Positions 35,751 through 44,965 are shown, counted from the first letter of the stretch. The stretch is DNA of 64,000 nucleotides from Lachnoanaerobaculum gingivalis (GCF_003862475.1 NZ_RRCO01000009.1:1-64000), one strand, 5' to 3'. Made by a program: numbers and translations. Notes: generated by a model from the letters alone, not told the origin.

Positions 35751-38749
35751 TCGTCCATATTCATCAATATTTCTCTTTTCTTTGTTCCGGCTTCACCACC
35801 TACAACCCCCGCACTTGCAAGCTGATCCATAATTCTTGCGGCTCTGTTAAAGCCTATTTTAAAGTTTCTTTGAAGATTACCTATAGAAGATTTGTCTTTT
35901 TCTATTATATATCTTCCTGCTGCCTCAAACAGCTCATCTCTTTCAGAAATATTATTTCCGGCACTTGCCGCATTCTGCGTTTCTTCTATCTGCTTGATTG
36001 TATTCTCATCATATGTCGCCTGCATTCCCTGATTTTTTAGGAAGTCAACTACTGCAGACACCTCTTCGTCAGATACAAACGCACCTTGTACTCTCATAGG
36101 TGTTGCCGATCCATATGGTGCAAACAACATATCGCCCTTTCCGAGAAGCTTTTCAGCACCGTTGCTGTCAAGTATTGTTCTGGAATCCGTACCTGAAGAT
36201 ACCGCAAACGCAATTCTTGAAGGTATATTTGCCTTTATTATACCTGTAATAACATTTACACTAGGCCTTTGTGTAGCTATAACAAGGTGAATTCCACATG
36301 CTCTGGCAAGCTGTGCAAGTCTTACTATTGCATCTTCAACCTCATTGTTTGCAACCATCATAAGGTCCGCCAACTCGTCTATAATTATAACTATCTTCGG
36401 CAATTTCTCAGGCAAGCCTTCAATATTGCCTCTTCTTCTCGCCTCTTCTATTCTCTTATTATATGCTGTAAGATCTCTTACACCTGTAGCCGCAAACTTC
36501 TTATATCTCTCACCCATTTCAGCCACAGCCCAGTTAAGTGCTGAAGCCGCCTTCTTAGGCTCTGTTACAACAGGTATCAAAAGATGAGGTATTCCGTTGT
36601 ATACCGAAAGCTCTACAACCTTAGGATCCACCATGATAAGTTTTACATCTTCAGGTGAATACTTGTATATAATACTCATTATCAAAGTATTGATACATAC
36701 CGATTTTCCCGAGCCTGTAGCACCTGCAATAAGTACATGAGGCATCTTTGCAATATCTGAAACTATTACTTTACCGGAAATATCCTTACCTACGGCAAAA
36801 CCGATACTTTCATTTCCGTTTTTAAAAGCTCTGCTCTCAAAAAGATCTCTTAAGAATACCGTCTGCTTTTGCTTATTCGGTACCTCTATACCAATGGCGG
36901 ATTTACCCGGTATAGGTGCCTCGATTCTTATATCACTTGCCGCCAATGCAAGTTTAATATCATTTGCAAGTGAAAGTACTTTAGATACCTTTACACCCTG
37001 CTCAGGCTTTAGCTCATAAAGTGTTACGGAAGGTCCCACACTTATATCTTCCACAGTTACATTTACATCAAAGCTTGCCAATGTCTCCTGCAATGTAATT
37101 GCAGTATTTCTATATTCACTGTCCGATATTGCCTCTCCCGCTTCGGTATTCTTATTTAACAGGAATGTACCCGGATATATATAAGGTCTTTGAACTTTCT
37201 TTGCAATTTCATTTCTTATCTTACCCTGTGGCGAGTTTGCTCTTTGCTCTTCCATCTTCTTTTGCAATGCTTGTGTGTCCGAAACTATAACTTTTCCGCC
37301 TGCAGTTACTAAAGTCTTTTCACCGTCATTGCTTACCAGGGTATTTTTAAGTTTGTCTGTGACATTAGTTTCTTCTCTTTTGAAACTCTCGTTATTTACA
37401 GGTTCACTCTGTTCCGCTTTATTATATGAGTATATATCATCAAATGTGTTGTTTCCATATGATGTTCCCCTAGGCTCATCATATTCATCACCATAAGCTT
37501 TTATAAATTCAATGCTGTTGTCCGAGTTTTCTTCTCTTCTTGTAAAACTGTGATCCTCGTCTATATAGCGGAAGTCTTCATGTGTTTCGTCATCTGTAAT
37601 TCTTACAGTTGAAACAGGCTGTTCATATATATCTATTTCATCCTTTCTTGCCAGTATTTCATTGGCTCTTCTCAATGTTTCTTCATCTATATCATTTTCA
37701 AATCTTGACTCTTCTTTACCTCTGTTTATATTTCCATAGAAGGTATCAGGTCGTTTATTTACAATAATTGAAGACTGTGTACCGGATTTTTTAGGCTCAT
37801 AGCTGGCCTCATATTTACTCTGAATAGTGCCCTTGTCCGAGCTGTCCTTTTCAAATTTTTCATCATTTTTAGCATCAAAAATACCGCCTATGGGCTCATG
37901 ATTTTCTGCATTTGCCGTCGGAAGATCCACAACATGCTTTTTTTTCTTCTTTGAGAAATCAATAGCACCCAGGTCAATCTTACCCTTATTAGGCTTGTAG
38001 TCATAGTCTAAAAGTTCACCTATATATCCTTCATTTTTATCATCAATATCAAGTTCTTCAAACTCTTCTTCAAACTCCGGCTCTTCTTCATATTCCCATT
38101 CTTCGGCAAGTTGCTGTTCTCTTCTTCGTTTTCTTTGTTCCATCACCCTCGCCACATCATTTTTTGCCCTTGATATGGTCATCCGGCCTCCGGTTTTTAC
38201 TATGGATACAAATGATTTTCCGGTTAATATAACAATTGATATTATAAGTACTGCAATAAAGAATATGATAGCCCCGATTTTACCCAGTACCGATGATATA
38301 AGAAGTCCAAGACCTCCACCTATGAAGCCGCCATACCAGCCCTCTGTATAAAATCTCATAAGACCGAACTCTTTTAAATTCGGAATTCCAAAAAGCGATA
38401 TAAGTGCATCAACAGCAAGCACAGCCATCAAAACACCTGCAAATTTAATTTTTGCAAGACTTGATCCTATATTTGACAATAAAAATGTTCCACCGACAAA
38501 TACAAACATAGGCACTGCAAATCCCAGTATTCCGAATACTCCAAGCTGGAATATTCTGAGATATTTTCCCACTACTCCCATAAGTCCGAAATGACTTAAG
38601 AAAAGTACCAATGATACACAACATAATGCAATCATAAGAATTTCCGAATTAAGGAAATCCAACTGCTCATTATTATCTATTTTCTTCTTAGCTCTGCTAC
38701 GGCTACTTGTTTTTCCTGTTTTCTTTGTTGTTTGTTTTCGACTTGCCAC
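35732..38749 (-). CDS. ftsK: DNA translocase FtsK/SpoIIIE
   Basis: Pumps chromosomal DNA through the closing septum. 1005 residues from a GTG at 38747-38749 with GGAG seven bases upstream. Four membrane helices cover about 33-190, followed by a long charged low-complexity linker (about 190-520). The RecA-like motor has Walker A GATGSGKS (about 673) and Walker B IIIDELADLM (about 790), then ATQRPSVNVITG. The C-terminal gamma winged helix (about 935-1000) recognises KOPS/SRS-type guide sequences. It is the first gene of the long run, with a good promoter. Confidence 0.96.
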   Translation of the reverse strand: MASRKQTTKKTGKTSSRSRAKKKIDNNEQLDFLNSEILMIALCCVSLVLFLSHFGLMGVVGKYLRIFQLGVFGILGFAVPMFVFVGGTFLLSNIGSSLAKIKFAGVLMAVLAVDALISLFGIPNLKEFGLMRFYTEGWYGGFIGGGLGLLISSVLGKIGAIIFFIAVLIISIVILTGKSFVSIVKTGGRMTISRAKNDVARVMEQRKRRREQQLAEEWEYEEEPEFEEEFEELDIDDKNEGYIGELLDYDYKPNKGKIDLGAIDFSKKKKKHVVDLPTANAENHEPIGGIFDAKNDEKFEKDSSDKGTIQSKYEASYEPKKSGTQSSIIVNKRPDTFYGNINRGKEESRFENDIDEETLRRANEILARKDEIDIYEQPVSTVRITDDETHEDFRYIDEDHSFTRREENSDNSIEFIKAYGDEYDEPRGTSYGNNTFDDIYSYNKAEQSEPVNNESFKREETNVTDKLKNTLVSNDGEKTLVTAGGKVIVSDTQALQKKMEEQRANSPQGKIRNEIAKKVQRPYIYPGTFLLNKNTEAGEAISDSEYRNTAITLQETLASFDVNVTVEDISVGPSVTLYELKPEQGVKVSKVLSLANDIKLALAASDIRIEAPIPGKSAIGIEVPNKQKQTVFLRDLFESRAFKNGNESIGFAVGKDISGKVIVSDIAKMPHVLIAGATGSGKSVCINTLIMSIIYKYSPEDVKLIMVDPKVVELSVYNGIPHLLIPVVTEPKKAASALNWAVAEMGERYKKFAATGVRDLTAYNKRIEEARRRGNIEGLPEKLPKIVIIIDELADLMMVANNEVEDAIVRLAQLARACGIHLVIATQRPSVNVITGIIKANIPSRIAFAVSSGTDSRTILDSNGAEKLLGKGDMLFAPYGSATPMRVQGAFVSDEEVSAVVDFLKNQGMQATYDENTIKQIEETQNAASAGNNISERDELFEAAGRYIIEKDKSSIGNLQRNFKIGFNRAARIMDQLASAGVVGGEAGTKKREILMNMDEFLDIL

Positions 38750-38782
38750 TTCACTTCTCCACTTCCATAAAGTCTACTCTTA

Positions 38783-38811
38783 AGTATACATAATATAGAA
38801 ATTATTTGCAA
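38783..38811 (-). promoter_or_regulatory. Sigma-A promoter of ftsK and the downstream run
   Basis: Minus strand TTGCAA (38806-38811) and TATACT (38783-38788) separated by 17 bases, between the GNAT-epimerase gene and ftsK. Confidence 0.65.
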
Positions 38812-38842
38812 TAAGATAGAACCTCTACTTAAAAATAATACA

Positions 38843-40006
38843 TCAGACAGTCTTAGTATCGCTGTTTTCAATTACAATACCTATATCCATGTTTACAAGC
38901 TCAGCTATATGTTTTGAAGCCTCTTTTGTAATAAGACCTTTTTTCAAGAAGCCTATACTTACCGTAATATCCGAATTCACACATATATCCGACTCCCCGG
39001 TATCGCCATTCATTCCCGAATTTATATCTGCACTTACCGCACTTGCATTTGAATCATTTATAGCCTTTATAAGGGAATATACCGGTTCTTTTACATCGCC
39101 GCTAAAACCTGTGCCATATATACAATCGAGAATATAATCATATGAATTAAATTTATCAAGTAAAGCCTGATAGTCCATACTGTCATCTAAAATATTGTAT
39201 TTTATTCCGTTTTGTTTGCAAATATTAAAATAATACTGCCCGTCTTCTGAAAATTTTTCCTTTATCAAAAGTATCTCTACATCTATTTCTTCCGTATTTA
39301 ACAAATCGGCAACCACATATCCGTCACCTGCATTATTTCCACTTCCGGCAACTACAAGGACTTTATCACCTATATTCCAGTCTCCCACATAAAATATTGC
39401 CTCTCCGGCCCTGTACATTAACTCCTTACTGTCTACAAAATTTGCAATAGTATAGCTGTCGGCATCTCTCATTTCTTTTACTGACAGCACTCGTTTTTGC
39501 TCAAATGAATCAAAAAATTTTTTTACAAGTTTTTTGTAATCGCTCTCCCTTATCTCCATGCCCTTGGCGCCCATCAGCTCTAATTCAACTCCCATCTCTA
39601 CAACTCTGGTATCAAGAGTTTCAAAGCCGTTCTTTCTGTAAAATTCAAGCCTCTTTTTTCTTTGCTTTAAATTATCGCTTTCCTCTATCGGCTCTATTGC
39701 CAGAGAAAGCCTTGGATGAATTTTCTTATACTCATGCAGTATTCTGCTTCCGTATCCACTCTGTCTCAAAGAATTTTCTATTGCAAAATAAAAGATATAT
39801 GAAAGTTCATCACCAACCAATGTATGTATAAATCCAAGCCATTTATCGTCATCATAAATTGACAAAAATTCCACGCCTCTGTCATTTCCGACTAATACCA
39901 TGATATAAAAAGGTATCCTCTCTTCAAAAGGAAAAGCATCGAAGTAAAGTTGTTTTATTTCTTCCAGATTTTTTGTATTTTCATCTATTGTCTCAAATCT
40001 AATCAT
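38843..40006 (-). CDS. Fusion of a GNAT acetyltransferase-like domain to an NAD(P)HX epimerase domain
   Basis: 387 residues from the ATG at 40004-40006, which follows AGGAG; 29 further codons are open upstream without a ribosome site. Residues about 1-150 resemble a GNAT N-acetyltransferase (acetyl-CoA loop RQSGYGSRIL). Residues about 160-385 are a YjeF N-terminal domain, with GSGNNAGDGYVVA and ILDCIYGTGFSG holding the likely catalytic Asp. That domain epimerises damaged NAD(P)H hydrates. The usual C-terminal ADP-dependent dehydratase domain (NnrD) is absent, so repair would need a separate partner. The GNAT substrate is unknown. Confidence 0.85.
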   Translation of the reverse strand: MIRFETIDENTKNLEEIKQLYFDAFPFEERIPFYIMVLVGNDRGVEFLSIYDDDKWLGFIHTLVGDELSYIFYFAIENSLRQSGYGSRILHEYKKIHPRLSLAIEPIEESDNLKQRKKRLEFYRKNGFETLDTRVVEMGVELELMGAKGMEIRESDYKKLVKKFFDSFEQKRVLSVKEMRDADSYTIANFVDSKELMYRAGEAIFYVGDWNIGDKVLVVAGSGNNAGDGYVVADLLNTEEIDVEILLIKEKFSEDGQYYFNICKQNGIKYNILDDSMDYQALLDKFNSYDYILDCIYGTGFSGDVKEPVYSLIKAINDSNASAVSADINSGMNGDTGESDICVNSDITVSIGFLKKGLITKEASKHIAELVNMDIGIVIENSDTKTV

Positions 40007-40169
40007 TATTCTCCTATCCGAAAATATGGATTTTATTCCATGCCATATCTTTTCTTTATTACTATTACTACACGTACAGGCGTAATAAGCCATAAAAATT
40101 TTGTTTAAGAATTTTAATTCAATCTTTCGAAACTATTTTTCTTTTTTTAGATATAAAATGCTATTTTAT

Positions 40170-40198
40170 TTGACATTCTTGATAAATAGGTATAAAAT
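40170..40198 (+). promoter_or_regulatory. Sigma-A promoter of the repeat lipoprotein gene
   Basis: Consensus TTGACA at 40170-40175 and TAAAAT at 40193-40198 with a 17-base spacer. The leader then contains a 7-bp hairpin, AGACTGA-TTGC-TCAGTCT (40217-40234), which may stabilise the 5' end of this short mRNA. Confidence 0.85.
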
Positions 40199-40254
40199 CG
40201 TTCCTTGTCAAACTTAAGACTGATTGCTCAGTCTGTTTATGGGAGGTATTTAAA

Positions 40255-40641
40255 ATGTTAAAATTAAAATTATTTTCAATCGCTGCAATAGCTATGCTTG
40301 CTTTCACCGCTTGTGGTTCAAACTCACAAAAGGCTGATGCTTCTTCTGCTGTTGAGTCTGCTAAAGAAGAAGTTTCTTCTGCTATGGAATCAGCTGCTGA
40401 CGCTGCTTCTTCAGGTGTTGAAGCAGGTAAGGCTGATGCTTCTTCTGCTGTAGAATCAGCTGCAAATGAAGTTTCTTCTGCTATGGAGTCAGTAGGTGGA
40501 GATCTTTCAAGCGCTGCCGCTGATGTTGCAAATGTTATGGAGTCTGCAAACGGTTTAGCTTCAGATGCTGCCAACATCGCATCAACTGCTGCTGACGCTG
40601 CTTCTTCTATTGCTGCAGATGCTGCTACAGTAGCGAAATAA
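40255..40641 (+). CDS. Ala/Ser-rich repeat lipoprotein
   Basis: 128 residues, with GGGAGG before the ATG. The signal sequence ends in AFTAC, making Cys20 the lipidated residue, although Phe at -3 is not the usual Leu. The mature part is almost only Ala, Ser, Asp, Glu, Val, Met and Gly. Residues 26-46 and 59-79 are near-identical repeats (KADASSAVESA, then EVSSAMES), 33 residues or 99 bases apart. The spacing of Ala and Glu/Ser suggests a surface-exposed helix or coiled coil, in the manner of the small Lpp-like or Ala-rich lipoproteins. No enzyme motif is present. It has its own strong promoter and terminator, so it is probably abundant. Confidence 0.85.
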   Translation: MLKLKLFSIAAIAMLAFTACGSNSQKADASSAVESAKEEVSSAMESAADAASSGVEAGKADASSAVESAANEVSSAMESVGGDLSSAAADVANVMESANGLASDAANIASTAADAASSIAADAATVAK

Positions 40642-40656
40642 TCTTATATAATCTTA

Positions 40657-40689
40657 AGTCAGCTACAAAATGTAGCTGACTCTTTTTTT
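40657..40689 (+). terminator. Strong terminator of the repeat lipoprotein gene
   Basis: A perfect 11-bp stem, AGTCAGCTACA-AAA-TGTAGCTGACT, followed by CTTTTTTT. On the minus strand it has no T-run, so it serves the lipoprotein gene only. Confidence 0.93.
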
Positions 40690-41473
40690 ATTTCTTCGAT
40701 TTTAATGTGGCTGCAGTGATTGCTTCTATCACTCCTGCTCTAAAACTGTAATCCTCAAGTGCTTTTACACCTTCTATAGTAGTACCTGAAGGTGAGCACA
40801 CCATATCCTTTAGTACCGCCGGATGTATACCGGTCTCAAGTAATTGTGCCGCACTTCCAAGTACTGTTTTTGCAGCCATCTTTATGGCCACATCTCTTTT
40901 TAGTCCATGAAGTACACCTGCATCAGCCAATGCCTCTATAAACATTGCAACATATGCCGGGCCTCCTCCTGAAAGTCCTGTAACGACCGGAAAAAGTCTC
41001 TCTTCCACCCATTCCACAAGACCTATCGCCGAAAACATGCCGTCAATAGCTTTCTTTTCTTCATCATATGCATTGCTGTCACTGTCAAGAGCAAATACAC
41101 CCTCACCTACTATAGCGGGAGTATTCGGCATTATTCTTAATACTCTTTTATCTCTTCCTATCCATGACTTTATAGTCTCGCTCTCAAGACCTGCAACAAT
41201 TGATATAATAAGTTTATCATTAAGCTCTGCAGCTATCTTTTCAAAAAGAGATTTTGCATGTATCGGCTTTACTGCTACAAGTATGGTATCGGAATTTTTT
41301 ACCAGATCCGTCTCATCATTGTATACTTTAAATCCGTCAGTCTTTGCCCTCTCTCTTGTTTTATCATATGTATCAAAAACACCTATATCTTTGATATCCG
41401 TCGCCTTTTTCGAAACAAATCCTTTTGCAATGGCGGATCCCATATTTCCAAAGCCTATTACACCTAATTTCAT
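40688..41473 (-). CDS. proC: Pyrroline-5-carboxylate reductase
   Basis: Reduces pyrroline-5-carboxylate to proline with NAD(P)H. 261 residues with the N-terminal nucleotide-binding GFGNMGSAIA, RIMPNTPAIVGEG and the signature region from SGGGPAYV to SPSGTTIEG. It lies 8 bases after the LysR gene on the same strand, suggesting the three genes proC, LysR and SGNH are one transcript. Confidence 0.95.
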   Translation of the reverse strand: MKLGVIGFGNMGSAIAKGFVSKKATDIKDIGVFDTYDKTRERAKTDGFKVYNDETDLVKNSDTILVAVKPIHAKSLFEKIAAELNDKLIISIVAGLESETIKSWIGRDKRVLRIMPNTPAIVGEGVFALDSDSNAYDEEKKAIDGMFSAIGLVEWVEERLFPVVTGLSGGGPAYVAMFIEALADAGVLHGLKRDVAIKMAAKTVLGSAAQLLETGIHPAVLKDMVCSPSGTTIEGVKALEDYSFRAGVIEAITAATLKSKK

Positions 41474-41481
41474 TCTATCTC

Positions 41482-42393
41482 CTATTCCAATATCTTATCA
41501 TTAAACTTTGATACCTCTTCCAGATACTTTTTGCCAAGCTCACTGATTGCAATATCTTTTCTCATAATATAACCTATGGTCATTTTTTCATCAGAATCAA
41601 GCTTTACAGCCATATATTCATCACCGTTTAACTCTTCACATATGATACCTGAGCAAAGTGTGTATCCGTTTAAACCTACCATAAGATTGAGTAAAGTTGC
41701 CCTGTCATTAGCCTTTATCAGCTTATGGTATTCATAGGTTGAAAGAACCTCTTCCGCAAAATAAAACGAATTGTAATCTCCCTGCTCAAAAGAAAGACAT
41801 GGATAATCCATAAGCTCTTCCATTTTTATCTTACTTTTATTTGCCAAAGGATGATTTCTGTACAAATAAACATAAATACTACACTCCATCAGCGGAGTAA
41901 AGACAAGATTTGATTCCTTAAAAAGCTTGGTCAGAATATTTTTATTAAAATCATTCAAATAAAGTATTCCTATCTCACTTTTAAATGTCTTTACATCATT
42001 AATAACATCAAATGTCTTTGTCTCATTTACTGCAAATTCATATTCGTCCATACCGAATTGCTTTACCAGATTTACAAAGGCACTGACTGCAAATGTATAG
42101 TGCTGCATTGATACACTGAATTTCTTTTTAAGCTTGGTACTTGAAATATATTTTGCCTCTATCAAATCAAACTGCTCAACTACCTGTCTTGCATATCCTA
42201 CAAATTCACTGCCTTCCGGTGTAAGAAATATACCTCTGTTATTCCTTGAAAACAGTTTTATTCCTATTTCCGATTCCAGTTCAGCTATTGCTGACGAAAG
42301 ACTCGGCTGTGTAATAAAAAGATTTCCTGCGGCCTTATTTATAGAGCCTGCATTTGCTACTTCTATAGCATATTTTAATTGAGTTAAAGTCAT
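41482..42393 (-). CDS. LysR-family transcriptional regulator
   Basis: 303 residues: an N-terminal winged helix (about 1-60: LKYAIEVANAGSINKAAGNLFITQPSLSSAIAELE in several motifs) and a periplasmic-binding-like effector domain (about 90-295). It lies one base after the SGNH hydrolase gene and eight before proC, so it is not divergent from its target as LysR genes often are. The ligand and target cannot be read; proline or a related metabolite is possible because of the neighbour. Confidence 0.9.
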   Translation of the reverse strand: MTLTQLKYAIEVANAGSINKAAGNLFITQPSLSSAIAELESEIGIKLFSRNNRGIFLTPEGSEFVGYARQVVEQFDLIEAKYISSTKLKKKFSVSMQHYTFAVSAFVNLVKQFGMDEYEFAVNETKTFDVINDVKTFKSEIGILYLNDFNKNILTKLFKESNLVFTPLMECSIYVYLYRNHPLANKSKIKMEELMDYPCLSFEQGDYNSFYFAEEVLSTYEYHKLIKANDRATLLNLMVGLNGYTLCSGIICEELNGDEYMAVKLDSDEKMTIGYIMRKDIAISELGKKYLEEVSKFNDKILE

Positions 42394-42394
42394 A

Positions 42395-43045
42395 CTATGC
42401 CTTCAATTCTTTACTTTCCAAAGTATTCTTTATAATTTCGCTCACCCTATTTGCAAGTGCCTTATGTGAGTCTTCCGTTAAATGCATAAAGTCAATATCA
42501 TTCATAGTAACACATGAAGCTGAATCAAAAAATCCCACCCCAAGTTCCTTTGCTATAAGTTCATATTCTTTTGCAATTTCATAGGACTTATCGGAGCATA
42601 TACCCATATTTTTACCCACATCTGAAAGCTCACATTCCTTTAATATAGGTCCCGGAGCTATTACAAGTATATTAGGCTTATCTCTCCAAACTTCCGCCTC
42701 AAGAGCCTTTTTTACAAGTCTTCTCATTCCAAGTGCAATATTGGCTGCTGTCAAAGAAAATCTCTCTTTACAATCATTTGTTCCAAGCATTATAACCAAC
42801 ATATCAAGTGGTGAATGTGTTTGCAAGCATGGTAAAAGATATGTTAACCCTGAAAGTCCCTCATTAAAAGGATCGTCAAGACAGGTGGTTCTTCCGCAAA
42901 GCCCCTCTTCATATATTCTATATTCACTTCCAAGGAGCTTGGCAGCTACCATAGGCCATCTGATGTCTTCATTAAATCTCCCTCCGGTTACAGCATCATA
43001 CCCCCATGTATTTGAATCTCCGTAAATAACAACTCTCTTTTTCAT
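42395..43045 (-). CDS. SGNH/GDSL hydrolase
   Basis: 216 residues. The catalytic Ser11 lies in GDSNTWG (block I), with GLCGRTT (block II-like), GTND at about 91 (block III), and the Asp-His pair in DFMHLTEDSH near residue 190 (block V). These enzymes are esterases, lipases or arylesterases and lack a signal peptide here, so it acts in the cytosol. The substrate is unknown. Confidence 0.85.
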   Translation of the reverse strand: MKKRVVIYGDSNTWGYDAVTGGRFNEDIRWPMVAAKLLGSEYRIYEEGLCGRTTCLDDPFNEGLSGLTYLLPCLQTHSPLDMLVIMLGTNDCKERFSLTAANIALGMRRLVKKALEAEVWRDKPNILVIAPGPILKECELSDVGKNMGICSDKSYEIAKEYELIAKELGVGFFDSASCVTMNDIDFMHLTEDSHKALANRVSEIIKNTLESKELKA

Positions 43046-43078
43046 ATTTTTTCCTACCTATTATTACAGTTTTCTTTT

Positions 43079-43108
43079 ATTATACTAAAACTTCACAGTC
43101 TTTTTCAA
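43079..43108 (-). promoter_or_regulatory. Sigma-A promoter of the SGNH-LysR-proC operon
   Basis: Minus strand TTGAAA (43103-43108) and TATAAT (43079-43084) with an 18-base spacer. Confidence 0.65.
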
Positions 43109-43128
43109 TACAGGTAATTTATCAAAAT

Positions 43129-43516
43129 GGGGCTGTCGGAAAATGGCAGCCATAAAAAAAGTTATGGAGGATTTAGATTTTTCCGGACTGTTAGCCAATT
43201 GTTCGGATAAGGGAAGAACAGGGTACAACCCGGTCTTGATGTATGCAGTTATTGCAATAGGAAGAAATATAAATAAATATCATCGTTTTCTCTACGCAAA
43301 ACTAAAAAAATTTGAAGGAAAACCACAGGAGAAAACAGCATAGTAAAAAATGCAAAAGCAAAATTTCAGCCAAGAGAGTTTTATGCCCAAAAATAGACAG
43401 TATTATAGAAAAACAAAATATCCTGACAAAGTCACAAAGCCGAAACGCCTTGTATTTGTCAGGATATTTCTATTTCGCTCTGCGGGAAGTAAAATTACTT
43501 ATTTCCCGACAGCCCC
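43129..43516 (+). mobile_element. Internally deleted IS1182-type element with both ends (MITE-like)
   Basis: 388 bases bounded by 16-base inverted ends, GGGGCTGTCGGAAAAT on the left and its complement with one mismatch on the right (43501-43516). Inside, the reading frame at 43143-43343 joins an N-terminal piece of the transposase ([17 protein letters not shown]...) straight to its C-terminal piece (IAIGRNINKYHRFLYAKL...), so the catalytic centre is gone. A subterminal hairpin (AAATATCCTGACAAA and its complement, about 43418-43473) is also present. It could still be mobilised by a full-length relative elsewhere. Confidence 0.8.
43143..43343 (+). pseudogene. IS1182-type transposase remnant (fused N- and C-terminal pieces)
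   Basis: About 66 codons. The first 33 match the start of the copy at 44174-44650 almost base for base; the rest is the conserved C-terminus around GRNINKYHRF. All DDE catalytic positions were lost in an internal deletion. Confidence 0.75.
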
Positions 43517-43567
43517 TTATATATAAAACATTGATATACCATTGTACAAAAATAATGTTTCAAAAAA

Positions 43568-43861
43568 TCATCTTAAATGATCATTTGCTTCATATATATA
43601 AACAAATATATATAGAGCAAGTAGAAGAAAAAAACTTGATATTTCCAAAAATAAACTATCAACAATTATTCCTATTATACATACTGCCATTGAAGCAGCT
43701 ATTCCAAAAAAGTAGATAGATAGTAGTTTAGAAATCTTATTATAATTATAATATCCTGGTTTCATATTTGCCAAGGCTCTGGATATATTATTATCTTTGC
43801 AAAATAAAAAATATAAGCCTAATACAAATGAAATTATTAAAATTATTATACATCTAAACAT
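43568..43861 (-). CDS. Small membrane protein of unknown function
   Basis: 97 residues with three hydrophobic helices (about 3-20, 45-66 and 70-90) and a short polar loop (FCKDNNISRALANMKPGYYNYNK). It may belong to the DUF3784-like group, but I cannot confirm this. No convincing ribosome binding site precedes the ATG (only GTTGG-type matches), so translation is uncertain. It is the only coding candidate between the two decayed IS copies. Confidence 0.45.
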   Translation of the reverse strand: MFRCIIILIISFVLGLYFLFCKDNNISRALANMKPGYYNYNKISKLLSIYFFGIAASMAVCIIGIIVDSLFLEISSFFLLLALYIFVYIYEANDHLR

Positions 43862-44173
43862 TTATGACCAACCCACAACATCCCAAACACTATAAGAAAA
43901 CTCTTCTTCATATATTATCCTTCCCAAGACTGATGAAAAAACAGTTAAAACTAAAAAATATATTCTCTAATAGTTTTTTCAAACTATAGAATACAATTAT
44001 ATACTTTGAATCTTTGTATTGTCCATTATTTCACAATTATTTACATCTTCTATACAAAGGACTTTCTATTCCGTTCTTAAATATTTATATTGTAATTATA
44101 TACATGACTGTTTTTTATGTCAATCTAATTTCATTTTTTTAATATAATTTAAAAAAAATCTAGTTTCTATGAA
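43862..44173. other. Gene-free AT-rich stretch between IS remnants
   Basis: About 310 very A+T-rich bases. No open frame, promoter pair or IS end was recognised; the left terminal repeat of the second IS copy was expected here but is not present. Confidence 0.5.
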
Positions 44174-44648
44174 TTGAGTTTACCCGATGACGATCCGGTC
44201 TATACCCTAAAAAAAGTTATGGAGGATTTAGATTTTTCCGGACTGTTAGCCAATTGTTCGGATAAGAGAAGAACAGGGTACAACCCGGTCTTGATGTATG
44301 CAGTTATTACTTATGCAAATATGCGAGGAATACGTACTATCGATTGTATTGTGGATTTATGTGAAAGAGATATTGCTTTTATCTGGCTTACTCAAGGGAG
44401 AAAGCCAAAACTTCAACAACTCTATAAAGAGCTTGAACATTGTGGACAGCGATTAATGCACTATAAAGAATACTTTGAGATTATGGGGAAAGGTAGAAAC
44501 AGCTATTCCAAAACTGATTTGGAAGCAACCTTTATGCGAATGAAGGAAGATCATATGCTGAATGGGCAGCTAAAGCCTACATACAATGTGCAGATAGCAG
44601 TAGAGAATTATTTTATTGTACATTGTTATGTAAGTAATGAAGATCAAT
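44174..44648 (+). pseudogene. IS1182-type transposase pseudogene
   Basis: The open frame holds the N-terminal [17 protein letters not shown] and [14 protein letters not shown], then jumps to [15 protein letters not shown] and [18 protein letters not shown], the DDE region typical of IS1182. It stops at 44648. Downstream, SIQTEGHFGDIKENEDFRRF (about 44730-44795) is recognisable in another frame, so the gene is broken by a deletion and at least one frameshift. It starts at a TTG and has no ribosome site. Confidence 0.8.
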
Positions 44649-44948
44649 GAAGTATGGGAAGAGCTTAGAGAGACATCACATACTAACATACAGAGTGAAA
44701 AGGTATCTTAAAACGACAGACACGCTCTATTCAAACAGAAGGTCATTTTGGAGATATTAAAGAAAATGAAGATTTCCGACGCTTTAACTATCGTTCTTCA
44801 GATAAGGGGGGGTTATGCCCAAAAATAGACAGTATTATAGAAAAATAAAATATCCTGACAAAGTAACAAAGCCAAAACGCCTTGTATTTGTCAGGATATT
44901 TCTATTTCGCTCTGCGGGAAGTAAAATTACTTATTTCCCGACAGTCCC
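44174..44948 (+). mobile_element. Decayed IS1182-type element lacking its left end
   Basis: The right end ATTTCCCGACAGTCCC (44933-44948) matches the end of the first copy with one change. The shared 3' segment, with the hairpin around 44846-44900, is nearly identical to 43380-43516. No left inverted repeat was found. Internal sequence keeps more of the transposase than the first copy but is broken by stops and deletions. Confidence 0.75.
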
Positions 44949-44965
44949 AATTGTATTTAAAGTAT

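Noticed and set aside
40161-40577. Minus-strand 138-residue frame antisense to the repeat lipoprotein
   Set aside because: Its Ala/Ser-rich repeats are the mirror of the real gene's repeat DNA. The plus strand has the promoter, ribosome site, lipobox and terminator.
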